DNA from: Ruminococcus sp.
Lineage (GTDB): Bacteria; Bacillota; Clostridia; Oscillospirales; Ruminococcaceae
Assembly: GCA_017471405.1 (NCBI GenBank)
Contig: JAFUTK010000004.1
Location: forward strand, 1 to 64,000
DNA length: 64,000 nucleotides
Reading direction: 5' to 3'
Positions 16,947 through 26,000 of this stretch are shown one piece after another. Positions within the stretch are counted from its first letter, which is position 1. The number at the start of each line of letters is the position of its first letter. Position numbers and translations under genes: made by a program. The notes below the pieces were generated by a model. That model was not told where the DNA came from and ran no database searches. It saw nothing but the letters and a program-made list of their open reading frames with translations.

Positions 16947-17780
16947 TTAGTAGCTGCCGCTCATCTTTCGGCGGTAATCCCGTGGAGAGGAGGAATATTC
17001 CTTTGAAAAGCAGCGGGAGAAATAGAGCGGGTCAGGAATGCCGCAGAGGGCAGCTATCTCCCCTACCGGCAGGTCGGTGGTACGCAGGAGGCGGGCGGCC
17101 TCTGCAAGCTGCATACGGCGGTGTGCCTGCTGCATAGAAATGCCCTTATCCCTTGCAAACACAGCCGCAAGGCGCTTATAGCTCAGATAGAACTCACGCT
17201 CTAAAGCTTGTGACGAGAAAGGCTCGGAGATATGACGCTCCAAAAATGCCTCTATCCTGTCCGCAAGGGTTGGCTCGGAGGAGGCGAAGAAGGCGATATC
17301 GGCAAGAGTTCGGGAGAGCATAAGGTTTAGCCGGAAGCGTTTGTCCGGAGCATTGGAGCGGGAGTATTCGATAAGCTCCGTAAGGCGGCGTTCGGGAAGA
17401 GTACCTTTAAGCCCCGAAAGCTGCTTTGGCAGCATTATCCGGCTTTGAAGGGGCTCATAAACGCCTATATCCGAGATATCTGGTACAAGCTCAGGCTGGG
17501 TGCTCTCCGAGAGATAGAAGTGGAAGAATATCCAGCGGGTGCCTTTAGGGGTCTCCTGCTTGCCGTAGTGGCGCAGTCCGCTTTTGAGGAACAGCAGGCT
17601 CCCCTCCCCGACGGTATAGTCGGTGCCGTCCTCGGTGACGTAGATGCTGCCCTCGGAGACGTAGATAAGGACGTGGAAATCCAGTACTCTGTCGGCGTGG
17701 TAAAAGGGCTCGGGTGCAGCTCGGCTGTCCAGGGCGCAGACAGTCGGGAGCACTGTGTTGTCAAGGAATAGCTCGTTCAA
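16947..17780 (-). CDS. AraC family transcriptional regulator
   Basis: A 277-residue regulator. The N-terminal half (residues about 20-110) looks like a cupin sugar-sensing domain (DFHVLIYVSEGSIYVTEDG, LLFLKSGLRHYG), and the C-terminal 100 residues hold two helix-turn-helix motifs (FSSQALEREFYLSYKRLAAVF and IAALCGIPDPLYFSRCFSKE) with the SPRDYRR ending of AraC proteins. It is transcribed divergently from the GH127 gene, 95 nt apart, and so probably senses an arabinose-related sugar and controls that gene. Confidence 0.9.
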   Translation of the reverse strand: MNELFLDNTVLPTVCALDSRAAPEPFYHADRVLDFHVLIYVSEGSIYVTEDGTDYTVGEGSLLFLKSGLRHYGKQETPKGTRWIFFHFYLSESTQPELVPDISDIGVYEPLQSRIMLPKQLSGLKGTLPERRLTELIEYSRSNAPDKRFRLNLMLSRTLADIAFFASSEPTLADRIEAFLERHISEPFSSQALEREFYLSYKRLAAVFARDKGISMQQAHRRMQLAEAARLLRTTDLPVGEIAALCGIPDPLYFSRCFSKEYSSSPRDYRRKMSGSY

Positions 17781-17823
17781 GATTATCCTCCATATTTTTA
17801 AGCATATTTTCTATTTATTGTTG

Positions 17824-17851
17824 TTGACAATAAGATTATAATACATATAAC
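17824..17851 (+). promoter_or_regulatory. promoter of the GH127 gene with overlapping inverted repeat
   Basis: TTGACA at 17824-17829 and TATAAC at 17846-17851 are 16 nt apart. An inverted repeat TTATTGT (17815-17821)/ACAATAA (17827-17833) overlaps the -35 box and may be a regulator site in the 95-nt divergent region. Confidence 0.55.
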
Positions 17852-17875
17852 AGCACTTGTCAAGGAGGGGCTCAT

Positions 17876-19786
17876 ATGAAGCTTCAAAAGCAGGCAGAGG
17901 TAACGGAATACAAGGCGGCGGGATTTATTGAAAAGTATCAGCAGCTAGTGAGGGAGACTGTCATTCCCTATCAGTATGAGGTTCTGTGCGACAATGCCGG
18001 AACGGAGAAGAGCCACGTTATAGAGAATTTTAAAAATGCAGCTAAGGCACTGCGCGGAGAGGACGTGGGAGACGGCTTTTACGGAATGGTCTTTCAGGAC
18101 TCAGATGCGGGAAAGTGGCTGGAAGCGGCGGCATACAGTCTTGCGAGCAAGCGTGACCCGGAGCTAGAGGCAAAGGCTGACGGACTGATAGCTCTTATCG
18201 CGGCTGCACAGGACAGTGACGGCTACCTCAACACACGCTTCACCATAGCAGACAGGGACAAGCGGTGGCAGAATCTGCTGGAGGGTCACGAGCTTTACTG
18301 TGCTGGGCATATGGCAGAGGCTGCGGCGGCCTACTATGAGGCTACCGGCAAGCGGAAGCTTTTAGATGTTTGTCTGAAAAATGCGGAGCATATCTACAAA
18401 CGGTTTATCGAGGACGGTGTGGAGGGCTATCCCGGGCACCCTGAAATAGAGCTGGCAATGATGAAGCTCTACCGCGCCTCAGGCGATGAGAGATGTCTGA
18501 AAATTGCGGAGCATTTTGTAAACGTCCGGGGTGTTGACCCTACCTATTACAGGCGAGAGAGGGACAGCCGGGATTGGACAGTCTGGGGAAACAATGCTGA
18601 CGATAACGACTATCAGCAGAGCGTTAGGCCTGTTCGGGAGCAATCGGATGCTACGGGACACGCAGTGAGGGCGGTGTATCTCTATACGGCAATGGCTGAC
18701 CTAGCCTCAGAGCAGGGAGACAGGGAGCTTAAGGCTGCCTGCGAAAGGCTTTGGAAGAGCATCACACAGCGGAAAATGTACGTCACCGGAGGGATAGGCT
18801 CCACCGTTCACGGGGAGGCCTTCTCAGTGGACTACGACCTCCCCTCCGACACAGCCTACGCTGAGACCTGCGCATCTATAGGGCTGATGTTCTTTGCCTC
18901 GCGTATGCTGGAGGGCAGAGCTGATGCAAAGTATGCAGACGTAATGGAGCAGGCGTTCTACAACACTGTGCTGGCAGGAATGGCACTGGACGGGAAGAGC
19001 TTTTTCTATGTAAATCCGTTGGAGAGCGTAAAAGGAATTTCCGAGGTGGCTCCGACACACAGGCACACTATCCCGGTACGACCGGGGTGGTACGCCTGCG
19101 CCTGTTGTCCTCCGAATGTGGCGAGGGCGGTGATGTCCTTCGGAAAATATGCCTACGGCGAGAATGAGGACACAGCCTTCTGTCATCTCTATGCGGCGGG
19201 TGACATAAACCTTAAAAACGGTATCTCCTTCACCTGCGAGACGGGCTATCCCTATGACTTCACCGTCACCTACAATATACGTTCAGACGGCAGACTGGCG
19301 GTAAGGCTGCCCCATTGGAGCAGGGATACGAAGCTGACCCTTAACGGCTGTGACGCTGAGTTTGAGCTTAAGGACGGCTATGCTTATGTTAACGCTTCGG
19401 CCGGTGATGTGCTGGTGCTCACGCTGGACGGTGAGCCCAGATATATCAGGGGCTCCTCCAAGGTTCCGGAGCTATCGGGGAAGGCCTGCATTTGCAGGGG
19501 TCCGCTGGTCTACTGCTTTGAGGATATTGACAACGGGGACAAGGTGCTGAACCTACAGCTGAAAGCGGGAGGAAAGGTCACCGTCAGTGAGGAGTCGCCC
19601 TTTGAGGACACAAAGGCTCTCGATGTGGAGGCGCTTGTTTCTGAGGACGATGGTTCGCTTTACTCTGCGGTGTTCCCGGAGCTGAAGAGGTTTACGGCAA
19701 AGGCTGTTCCTTACTATTGTAGGGCTAACCGAGGGAATGTGAATATGAGGGTATGGCTGCCGATGCAGGCATATGACAAATCATAA
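17876..19786 (+). CDS. beta-L-arabinofuranosidase, glycoside hydrolase family 127
   Basis: A 636-residue glycosidase, close to the 658 residues of the family prototype HypBA1. GH127 enzymes release L-arabinose from beta-linked arabinofuranosides of plant glycoproteins. The zinc-cysteine active site is visible: proposed acid/base E314 (GEAF), zinc ligands E330 and C332 (YAETCA), nucleophile C410 and zinc ligand C411 (ACACCPPN); the 16-residue spacing between E314 and E330 is the same as between E322 and E338 of HypBA1. There is no signal peptide, so it acts inside the cell on imported oligosaccharides. AGGAGGGG precedes the ATG. Controlled probably by the divergent AraC regulator. Confidence 0.93.
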   Translation: MKLQKQAEVTEYKAAGFIEKYQQLVRETVIPYQYEVLCDNAGTEKSHVIENFKNAAKALRGEDVGDGFYGMVFQDSDAGKWLEAAAYSLASKRDPELEAKADGLIALIAAAQDSDGYLNTRFTIADRDKRWQNLLEGHELYCAGHMAEAAAAYYEATGKRKLLDVCLKNAEHIYKRFIEDGVEGYPGHPEIELAMMKLYRASGDERCLKIAEHFVNVRGVDPTYYRRERDSRDWTVWGNNADDNDYQQSVRPVREQSDATGHAVRAVYLYTAMADLASEQGDRELKAACERLWKSITQRKMYVTGGIGSTVHGEAFSVDYDLPSDTAYAETCASIGLMFFASRMLEGRADAKYADVMEQAFYNTVLAGMALDGKSFFYVNPLESVKGISEVAPTHRHTIPVRPGWYACACCPPNVARAVMSFGKYAYGENEDTAFCHLYAAGDINLKNGISFTCETGYPYDFTVTYNIRSDGRLAVRLPHWSRDTKLTLNGCDAEFELKDGYAYVNASAGDVLVLTLDGEPRYIRGSSKVPELSGKACICRGPLVYCFEDIDNGDKVLNLQLKAGGKVTVSEESPFEDTKALDVEALVSEDDGSLYSAVFPELKRFTAKAVPYYCRANRGNVNMRVWLPMQAYDKS

Positions 19787-19808
19787 TTATTAAATCTAAA
19801 CACGAAAC

Positions 19809-19850
19809 AAAGGGATATTCCGACCCTCATAGGGTGGAATATCCCTTTTC
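19809..19850 (+). terminator. hairpin terminator after the GH127 gene
   Basis: Arms 19809-19827 and 19831-19848 (AAAGGGATATTCC and its complement, one bulge), 3-nt loop, followed by TTTTC. Confidence 0.8.
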
Positions 19851-19941
19851 TTGTTCTCGCAATACTCTCCTGCCGGGGAACGCCCGTAAGGAATTTTCTT
19901 GGTTTTCAGTTTACCTGTGGAGGGTACAATGCTTTTTGAGA

Positions 19942-20928
19942 TCATTCCGTTTCTTCCCGATCAGCAGAGATAAGCTCCTTCGGATAAAATGTTCTGCCGT
20001 TAAATACGATGTGGTCCACATTCTCAAGGTCGAACAGATACTCGCCCACAACGATATGGTCTCGGATATTCTGCTCCGAGCCGTCCTTGCTGTAAACTGT
20101 GAGGTCAAAGGCCTTTCCGCCCCAGATATCTGACTTGGACTGATAAAAGCAGACCTCCGAAAGGTAGACCTCCCTGCCCGACTTATCGTCAAGGACGAGG
20201 GTATCGAAATTGCGCTTCATTGGTATTTCCAGCACTATCCCCTCGAAGATGCCTGGGGTCCAGTCGTCTATGCCGGCATGGATGGGTTCTATACAGGTAA
20301 GCTCAAGCGTTTCACAGTCTGGGAAAAGGTCACGCTTGATGCCTATTGTGAAGGCTGATTCAGAGCTCTCGCCCTTTTTGCCAAACATACCGTCGGAGCC
20401 GCTGTTTGCCATTTTTATTTCGCCGTCCCTTCCGGGCGCAGTCATAAAGGGAACAAAGGAATTTCTTCTGCCAAGCACTCCAAAGACCTCGTCAGTTGTC
20501 AGACCGTCCAGCTCGTTTTTGAGGGTTATGCCGTCCTCCACGAATTTTTTGCCCTGCTTGTCGAGGCCCTCTATTGTGGCAGAGGCTTCCACATATACAG
20601 CGTCCGAAATGATGGCATCAACGGTTATACGAAGATGCTCATTCTCAAACTCTAGGGGCTCTCCTGCCCTCTTTTCAAGCTCGGGGATAAGCGCCTTGTT
20701 GTAGAAATACTGATGCTCCACGTTTTCCTTATGCCCTATCCAGCCCTTGACATAGGCTACTGCGCCCACTGACGACAGTGCGAGTATCGCCGCTGCTGCC
20801 GCCGCTATAAAAGGCGCTTTGAATATCCGTCTGTGCCGGAGGGTAAGCTTTTCCTCCTGTGCCTCGGCGATGTAGCGCTCATCGAGCTCCGAGAATAGAG
20901 ACAGTACCGCAATGCCTTGTTCGTTCAT
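19942..20928 (-). CDS. DUF4179 domain protein, probable anti-sigma factor
   Basis: A 328-residue single-pass membrane protein. The N-terminal 37 residues form a cytoplasmic part (LDERYIAEAQEEKLTLRHRR), residues about 39-60 are a membrane helix (APFIAAAAAAILALSSVGAV) and the rest is an extracytoplasmic domain of DUF4179 type. It overlaps the sigma factor gene by 4 nt. In Clostridia this arrangement marks an anti-sigma factor that binds the ECF sigma factor until an outside signal arrives; the signal is unknown. The extracytoplasmic domain includes long beta-rich stretches and a YQSKSDIWGGKAFDLTVYS segment. Confidence 0.82.
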   Translation of the reverse strand: MNEQGIAVLSLFSELDERYIAEAQEEKLTLRHRRIFKAPFIAAAAAAILALSSVGAVAYVKGWIGHKENVEHQYFYNKALIPELEKRAGEPLEFENEHLRITVDAIISDAVYVEASATIEGLDKQGKKFVEDGITLKNELDGLTTDEVFGVLGRRNSFVPFMTAPGRDGEIKMANSGSDGMFGKKGESSESAFTIGIKRDLFPDCETLELTCIEPIHAGIDDWTPGIFEGIVLEIPMKRNFDTLVLDDKSGREVYLSEVCFYQSKSDIWGGKAFDLTVYSKDGSEQNIRDHIVVGEYLFDLENVDHIVFNGRTFYPKELISADREETE

Positions 20929-21479
20929 ATTAGTTCCTCCTTTGCAAGCTGCGTCCGCAGTTTCTTTCTTATTCGCATTAGCGTAACCGTTACATAGCTC
21001 TCGGATACACCCAAACTGCCGGCTATCTCCTCTATGCTGTCAAGATAGAAGTACCTCCTGACAAACAATACCCGTTTCTTTTTAGGGAGCGTTCCAAGAA
21101 AGCGGTTTACCGCCTCGATGACTACTCTGCGCTCCGTCTGCTCCTCGATGCTCACCGTATCGGGGATAAGCTCGGCTGCTTCGTCTGATGCCGCTGCTAG
21201 AGTGTCCGGACGCTTGCCGGCGTTTCTACGTCTGAATTTGTCCAGCGAGAGATTGCGGACAATAACAGTGAGATAGGCTGCGAGGCACTTCGGGCGCTCC
21301 GGCGGGATAGACTTCCAAACGCGCAGCCAGGTATCTCCCAGCACCTCCTCGGCATCGGACTTATCCGCCAATATATTCATAGCTATCCTCCCGCACAGGG
21401 AGGAATATTTTTGGCTTGTTTCGGCTATGGCCTGCTCGTCTCGCTCAAAGTAAAGCCCGATTATCCTTTCGTCGTCCAC
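20925..21479 (-). CDS. ECF-type RNA polymerase sigma factor
   Basis: A 184-residue group IV sigma factor. Region 2 spans about residues 20-85 (DAEEVLGDTWLRVWKSIP, YLTVIVRNLSLDKFRRR) and region 4 about 125-175 (GTLPKKKRVLFVRRYFYLDSIEEIAGSLGVSESYVTV contains the helix-turn-helix). I chose the GTG at 21479 (peptide VDDERIIGLYFERDEQ), which has AAAGG about 10 nt upstream; the in-frame GTG at 21497 has no ribosome binding site and falls at the predicted transcript start. The predicted promoter has TGTAGT and CGTC with a 17-nt spacer, the same as the divergent lipoprotein operon, so it probably activates itself and that operon. Confidence 0.92.
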   Translation of the reverse strand: MDDERIIGLYFERDEQAIAETSQKYSSLCGRIAMNILADKSDAEEVLGDTWLRVWKSIPPERPKCLAAYLTVIVRNLSLDKFRRRNAGKRPDTLAAASDEAAELIPDTVSIEEQTERRVVIEAVNRFLGTLPKKKRVLFVRRYFYLDSIEEIAGSLGVSESYVTVTLMRIRKKLRTQLAKEELI

Positions 21480-21504
21480 GCTCTCACCGCCTTTCACTTA
21501 TACT

Positions 21505-21531
21505 GACGCAGAATATATGCAATACACTACA
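21505..21531 (-). promoter_or_regulatory. predicted ECF promoter of the sigma/anti-sigma operon
   Basis: On the minus strand TGTAGT (21531-21526), 17-nt spacer, CGTC (21508-21505) followed by AGTA. It mirrors the plus-strand promoter at 21573-21599. Confidence 0.7.
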
Positions 21532-21572
21532 CTTTATTATATAAATTATCTGAGCTTTTTTCAAGCGGAAGG

Positions 21573-21599
21573 TGTAATGCAGTCGGAAGGAAATGCGTC
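21573..21599 (+). promoter_or_regulatory. predicted ECF promoter of the lipoprotein-ABC operon
   Basis: TGTAAT (21573-21578), 17-nt spacer, CGTC (21596-21599) followed by AGTA. CGTC is a known type of ECF -10 element, and the same layout stands before the divergent sigma gene. Confidence 0.7.
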
Positions 21600-21622
21600 A
21601 GTAAAGATAGGAGGTGTTCATT

Positions 21623-22807
21623 ATGAAACGAATAAGATTTTTACTTCTGACAGCTGCCCTCGCTCTTGCAGCCTGCTCGGAGGAAAACGAAAGCGGATAT
21701 CTGGACGTCAGCAAGATAGAGGAAAAGCTCTCGTCGGCTATGGAGCAGACAATCACCGATACTGTCGATATTGACGACAGCGCCCTTGTTTTTCTTCACT
21801 CTGCATATTCTTTCACGTCGGACAGATTTATCATCTGCGAATATGACACTAAGCTGAACATAGACCTTGCCTCGGGAGTTGTCAGCACCCTGTGCGACGT
21901 TCCGGGCTGTGTCCACGATCCGAACAGCTCAAAGGACTGCTTCGTTTACAGAAGCATCAACAGCCCCCATCTTACACGGGACGGGATGTACTTCACAGAG
22001 TATGATTCCGAGATCAACAGCGGGGTATGCTATAAGTCCGGCAGCAAAACGGAAAGCGTGTTCAAAAACGACTTCCGCTCCGACCTTGACAGGGAGCTGG
22101 AGCCAGGCGGCGATGTGGCCGGCTGCCGTTTTTTTTTCCGGGACGGAGTGATGTATGCAATGGGGCTCAACTGGTTCTATACCGTGGATATGCAGACTAT
22201 GACAAAGACCTGCGAGCCTGTGTTGTTGGGCAATTCGCCCATATTCAATGCCGATGTTTACGGAGATAAGTTTTATTACTCCAACGAAAATCTGGAGCTG
22301 TATTCATACGATATGAAAACGGGTGAGCACAAAAAGCTGGCGGACAAGGTGTGGCGGTTCCAGCCCTCTGTTGACGGATTATATTATCTTGAAGCAACAG
22401 ACGGGACCAGGGAGTTACTTAAGCGTCTGCCCTATGACAGCGGCGAGGCAAAGCAGATCGCAGCGGACACTTACATAGAGATGTACGTTACCGATAAGAG
22501 CGTCTATTATCTTACGGACAGCGGGCTGATGCAGTATGACAAGGCGTCAGAGACCGCAAAGAGGATCGAGCTCTCTCTGACCTACGAGAACGGTGAAAAA
22601 TACGAAATGAAAGGGCTCTCCTTTGCGAAGCTCATCTCCTGCCCATCGTCGGAATACGTTTATCTCCTCGACTATGACGTTTCAACAGGCACAGAACACC
22701 GCAATACACTTTTCCGAATAAAGAAGGACACCGCCGAAGCTCGCGGTATCAGCCTCGGGATATATTATCAAGGTGAAGGCGACCAAGGCCATATTATCAG
22801 CTGGTGA
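21623..22807 (+). CDS. lipoprotein of unknown function, propeller-like repeats
   Basis: A 394-residue lipoprotein: MKRIRFLLLTAALALAAC is a type II signal with lipobox LAAC (Cys18). Near residues 90-107 is a CDVPGCVHD...KDC pattern of three Cys and a His that could bind a metal; similar patterns occur in many Ruminococcaceae lipoproteins. The remaining sequence repeats short DGLYYL, KFYYSN, SVYYLT strands, suggesting a beta-propeller (DUF5050-like). ATG 21623 follows AGGAGGTG; the GTG inside that site is rejected as start. It opens an operon with two ABC-2 permeases and an ATPase under the ECF sigma promoter, so it may sense or bind something outside for that transporter. Confidence 0.8.
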   Translation: MKRIRFLLLTAALALAACSEENESGYLDVSKIEEKLSSAMEQTITDTVDIDDSALVFLHSAYSFTSDRFIICEYDTKLNIDLASGVVSTLCDVPGCVHDPNSSKDCFVYRSINSPHLTRDGMYFTEYDSEINSGVCYKSGSKTESVFKNDFRSDLDRELEPGGDVAGCRFFFRDGVMYAMGLNWFYTVDMQTMTKTCEPVLLGNSPIFNADVYGDKFYYSNENLELYSYDMKTGEHKKLADKVWRFQPSVDGLYYLEATDGTRELLKRLPYDSGEAKQIAADTYIEMYVTDKSVYYLTDSGLMQYDKASETAKRIELSLTYENGEKYEMKGLSFAKLISCPSSEYVYLLDYDVSTGTEHRNTLFRIKKDTAEARGISLGIYYQGEGDQGHIISW

Positions 22808-22815
22808 GGTGGAGT

Positions 22816-24039
22816 ATGAAATACGAATTCAAAAAGCTGTTCGCTTCACCGCTGATGTGGATAATGCTGGCGCTCACTCTTGGATATATGGTCTTTCTGC
22901 CGCTGCGGGAGGTGTGGGGGAATATGGGAGAGACGCATTCATCGGCTAAGGGATATTCCAAGGCTTTAGAGGCGGCCGTTTCGGAGGGGCTCACAGGCGA
23001 CGGGCTTCGGGAGCGTGCCGATGCTTTAATATTCTGGGGCGTAGAGGAGCTCCAAAGTGACGAGGACTACGTCCCACAATACAGCACTACTCCTATGGGT
23101 GACTTTATCGCTATGAGCAGAGCCTCCGACACGCTGCGTTATGTGGAGCGCGGCTTTGAAGCCGAAAGAGCGGAGCTGGTCCGCGGTATGATAATGCAAA
23201 ACGTTTCAGAGCGGCAGAAGTCCCGCCCGGACAGTTATCTGATAGCTGCCAACGAAAAGGCTATTTCCATCTACAACCGACGTATCGCCCTTGAGCCGGT
23301 TAGCACAGGAACGGACGAGAGCACACGCTACAGCATCTTTAACTACTCAATGTGGGAGTATGTAATGCTGGCTCTCTGCGTGCTGATGACGGTACGGCTG
23401 ATTTCACTGGAATACAGAAGCGGAGCATACCGCCTTGTGAACACCAGCCGCCGAACGGTACAGAGCCTTTATTGGCGCAAGTACCTGACGGTGACGCTTA
23501 CCTCGACAGCAGTGCTAATGATACAGGCAGTGTTTGAGCTGGTATTCTGTATGACGGTATTCGGGCTGGATAACCTGAGGCAGCCAATACAGCAAATAAC
23601 AATGTTCGAGATGTGTCCCTACCATCTGAGTATTGCCGGATTTTATGTAATCAAGCTGATGCTCCGACTGCTTTTGTATATCACAGTCATCTCGATAACG
23701 GCAGCGGTGACTGTTCTGGTGAGGCGTCCGCTTATCTCGGTCATCATCTCTCTTGTATTGGCTGCGGGCGGGCTGCTTGCCAATATGGTCTGCTATGTGA
23801 TGCTCCATAACTCGCAGCAGAAGCGGCTGGGAGTGCTGGCAGTCTATAACAGGCTGAGGGAAATGCTGCCGCAAAGCTTGCTGAATATCAAGGAGTATCT
23901 GATAAGCTTTGACCATTTCTCCCTTTTCGGTATGCCTGTCAGCAGGCTGGTGGTGTGCGTCGCCGTTTCTGAAGTGATAACGGCAGGCTGCGCGTTCTTG
24001 GGATATTTCGCAAGCGGGAAAATAAGGAGGTCTGTATAA
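22816..24039 (+). CDS. ABC-2 type transporter permease
   Basis: A 407-residue membrane protein. It starts MKYEFKKLFASPLMWIML, has a first helix near residues 12-30, a large extracytoplasmic domain of about 140 residues, and then five to six helices in the C-terminal half (YVMLALCVLMTVRLISLEY onwards). This layout is typical of the ABC-2 permeases encoded beside ECF operons. The ATG at 22816 follows GAGGTGG; the GTG four codons upstream overlapping the lipoprotein stop is less likely. It ends in TAATG with the ATPase gene. Confidence 0.8.
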   Translation: MKYEFKKLFASPLMWIMLALTLGYMVFLPLREVWGNMGETHSSAKGYSKALEAAVSEGLTGDGLRERADALIFWGVEELQSDEDYVPQYSTTPMGDFIAMSRASDTLRYVERGFEAERAELVRGMIMQNVSERQKSRPDSYLIAANEKAISIYNRRIALEPVSTGTDESTRYSIFNYSMWEYVMLALCVLMTVRLISLEYRSGAYRLVNTSRRTVQSLYWRKYLTVTLTSTAVLMIQAVFELVFCMTVFGLDNLRQPIQQITMFEMCPYHLSIAGFYVIKLMLRLLLYITVISITAAVTVLVRRPLISVIISLVLAAGGLLANMVCYVMLHNSQQKRLGVLAVYNRLREMLPQSLLNIKEYLISFDHFSLFGMPVSRLVVCVAVSEVITAGCAFLGYFASGKIRRSV

Positions 24040-24920
24040 TGGAACTGAAATTCGACAGCGTTACCAAGCGCTACAGACAAAAGCTCGCCCTCGACAGCTT
24101 TTCAGTGACCCTCACCGAAGGCGTTCACGCTCTGCTGGGACCAAACGGTGCGGGAAAGTCCACCCTAATGAATATTCTTGCGGGGCTGCTGGCTCAGACC
24201 TCCGGCAGTATAAGTTTAGATGGCAGAGATATCATCGCTATGGGGGCTGACTATCGAGCAATGCTGGGCTTTATGCCTCAGGAGCCGGGCTTTTATAAAA
24301 GCTTCTCAGCGTTTGAGACGCTTGATTATTATGCCGTCCTGCGCGATGTAAAAGACCGCAGGGAGCGTATTGACGAAATGCTCTGCCTGGTAAATTTGCA
24401 GGAGGACGCCAAGCGAAGGGTGGGCAGCTTTAGCGGAGGAATGAAGCGCCGGCTGGGAATTGCCCTCGCTCTGCTCAACGACCCTAAAATACTTATCCTT
24501 GACGAGCCTACAGCCGGGCTTGACCCAAAAGAGAGGATACGCTTTCGCAATCTTATCTCGCAGATAGGGCTGGGAAAGACCGTCATTCTGGCAACACATA
24601 TCGTCTCCGATATTGAGAGCATCAGCGACAGCGTCCTACTGCTGAAGGATGGCAGACTCATCGGCAGGGACACCGCCGACGGGCTGTGCCGACAGCTCGA
24701 GGGTATGGTCTGGGATATTCCAATGTCGGCGCAGGAGGCGGAGAGATACATAGCCGAAAACAGATGTGCCAATATAGTTAAGCATGGCGGAGAGGTGTTC
24801 GTTCATACTCTTTCTCAGGTCAGGCCGGCAGAAAAAGCTCTCCTCGCCAAGCCCTGCCTTGAAGATGTGTATATGCACAGCTTTGGTGACAGTTCGGAGG
24901 CAAGAGATGCTGCGGGCTGA
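24039..24920 (+). CDS. ABC transporter ATP-binding protein
   Basis: A 293-residue ATPase: Walker A GPNGAGKST near residues 33-41, Q-loop FMPQEPGF, signature FSGGMKRRLGIA near 130, Walker B ILILDEPTAGLDP near 150, switch ATHIVSD. Starts one base inside the permease stop codon and overlaps the next permease start by 14 nt. Together the three genes make a complete ABC-2 transporter of unknown substrate, controlled by the divergent ECF sigma factor. Confidence 0.93.
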   Translation: MELKFDSVTKRYRQKLALDSFSVTLTEGVHALLGPNGAGKSTLMNILAGLLAQTSGSISLDGRDIIAMGADYRAMLGFMPQEPGFYKSFSAFETLDYYAVLRDVKDRRERIDEMLCLVNLQEDAKRRVGSFSGGMKRRLGIALALLNDPKILILDEPTAGLDPKERIRFRNLISQIGLGKTVILATHIVSDIESISDSVLLLKDGRLIGRDTADGLCRQLEGMVWDIPMSAQEAERYIAENRCANIVKHGGEVFVHTLSQVRPAEKALLAKPCLEDVYMHSFGDSSEARDAAG

Positions 24921-25935
24921 ATTAAAAAAGCTGATAAAGCTGGGTCGTTTGCCACTCATTATCGTTATCGCGCTGGCGGTTAGATTTCTGTTATGCATTA
25001 TTCCTGCATATAACGAGCACCCCTACTCCCCAGAGGTCTACCGGCAATACACAGAGGAGTACTGCGGAGAGCTGACGGAGGAGAAGCTCCGACGATTAAA
25101 CGAGCGCCTTGCGGAGATAGAAGAGCTACTGGGGCAGTACGAAGAGATGCAGGACAGGTACGTGCGCGGTGAACTGACCCTTGAAGAATATTCCGACTAC
25201 ACCGAGCGTCATGGCAAAGCTGCGGCGGAGTACAGCACAGTGGAATATCTCTGCCGCAAATGGGAGGCTCTGAACGCTTGCAGCACTTTTGACAGGAAGA
25301 TATTTTATGACACCGACTGGAGCGACCTTTTCGGCTCCAACGGTTTCGACTTTGTTATGCTACTTGCTATGCTGTGTATTGCTGTTCCCGCCTTTGACAG
25401 CGAATATTCCTCCGGGAGCTTTAGCCAGCTTCTGACCTCAAAGCGCGGCAGAGGGCAGCTGGCGGCAGCCAAGGTGGCTGCGGTGGTCGTCTCAGTCTTT
25501 ATTCTTTCGGTGATGATGAGCGGGGTTCGGCTGGGCGTTTTTGCTTACCGAACAGGGCTCGCATACAGCAAAATGCCCGTCGGGAATATACTCCTGACAG
25601 ACGGCTTCGGCAGCACAACTCTGATGGGCTATTATATCAATGACGCTCTTGTAAAAGCGATAGTCATAGCTGTGTATTCGGCAGCAGTCTGCCTAATAAG
25701 CACCGCCTGCCGGAGTACGGTTTTCTCCTTAGTGCTGGCGTTTATCATAAGTGTCACACCGATGTTCCTTGCTGACTGCGTACAGGGCGAAGCACTATAT
25801 ATCATTTCAGGTGCGTTGCTCGGGAAGATGTATCCAGCTGATGTGAACCTGTCGGTCTTCTTTACAGTATCGGCTGTGAAGCTCTCCGTTCTTACGGCGG
25901 CTACGGTGCGTTTATGGGGAAGCAGAAGAAAGTAG
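24907..25935 (+). CDS. ABC-2 type transporter permease
   Basis: A 342-residue membrane protein, start MLRAELKKLIKLGRLP. Its first helix is residues 15-30; a charged, coiled-coil-like external region follows (EEKLRRLNERLAEIEELLGQYEE, about residues 55-100), then about six helices from residue 155. The ATG at 24907 has GGAGG 6-7 nt upstream and lies 14 nt inside the ATPase gene; a longer reading frame from further upstream would only shadow the ATPase. Second membrane subunit of the ECF-controlled transporter. Confidence 0.82.
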   Translation: MLRAELKKLIKLGRLPLIIVIALAVRFLLCIIPAYNEHPYSPEVYRQYTEEYCGELTEEKLRRLNERLAEIEELLGQYEEMQDRYVRGELTLEEYSDYTERHGKAAAEYSTVEYLCRKWEALNACSTFDRKIFYDTDWSDLFGSNGFDFVMLLAMLCIAVPAFDSEYSSGSFSQLLTSKRGRGQLAAAKVAAVVVSVFILSVMMSGVRLGVFAYRTGLAYSKMPVGNILLTDGFGSTTLMGYYINDALVKAIVIAVYSAAVCLISTACRSTVFSLVLAFIISVTPMFLADCVQGEALYIISGALLGKMYPADVNLSVFFTVSAVKLSVLTAATVRLWGSRRK

Positions 25936-25947
25936 GTAAGTAATAAT

Positions 25948-25980
25948 AAAAGCCGATGCGCTTATGAGCATCGGCTTTTA
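25948..25980 (+). terminator. hairpin terminator after the ECF-controlled ABC operon
   Basis: AAAAGCCGATGC (25948-25959) pairs with GCATCGGCTTTT (25968-25979), 8-nt loop. As a minus-strand terminator it also suits pyrB. Confidence 0.85.
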
Positions 25981-26000
25981 TGTGTCATATCATTTACTCA

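Noticed and set aside
21480..21497. GTG at 21497 as start of the sigma factor
   Set aside because: It lacks a ribosome site and lies about at the predicted transcript start; GTG 21479 has one.
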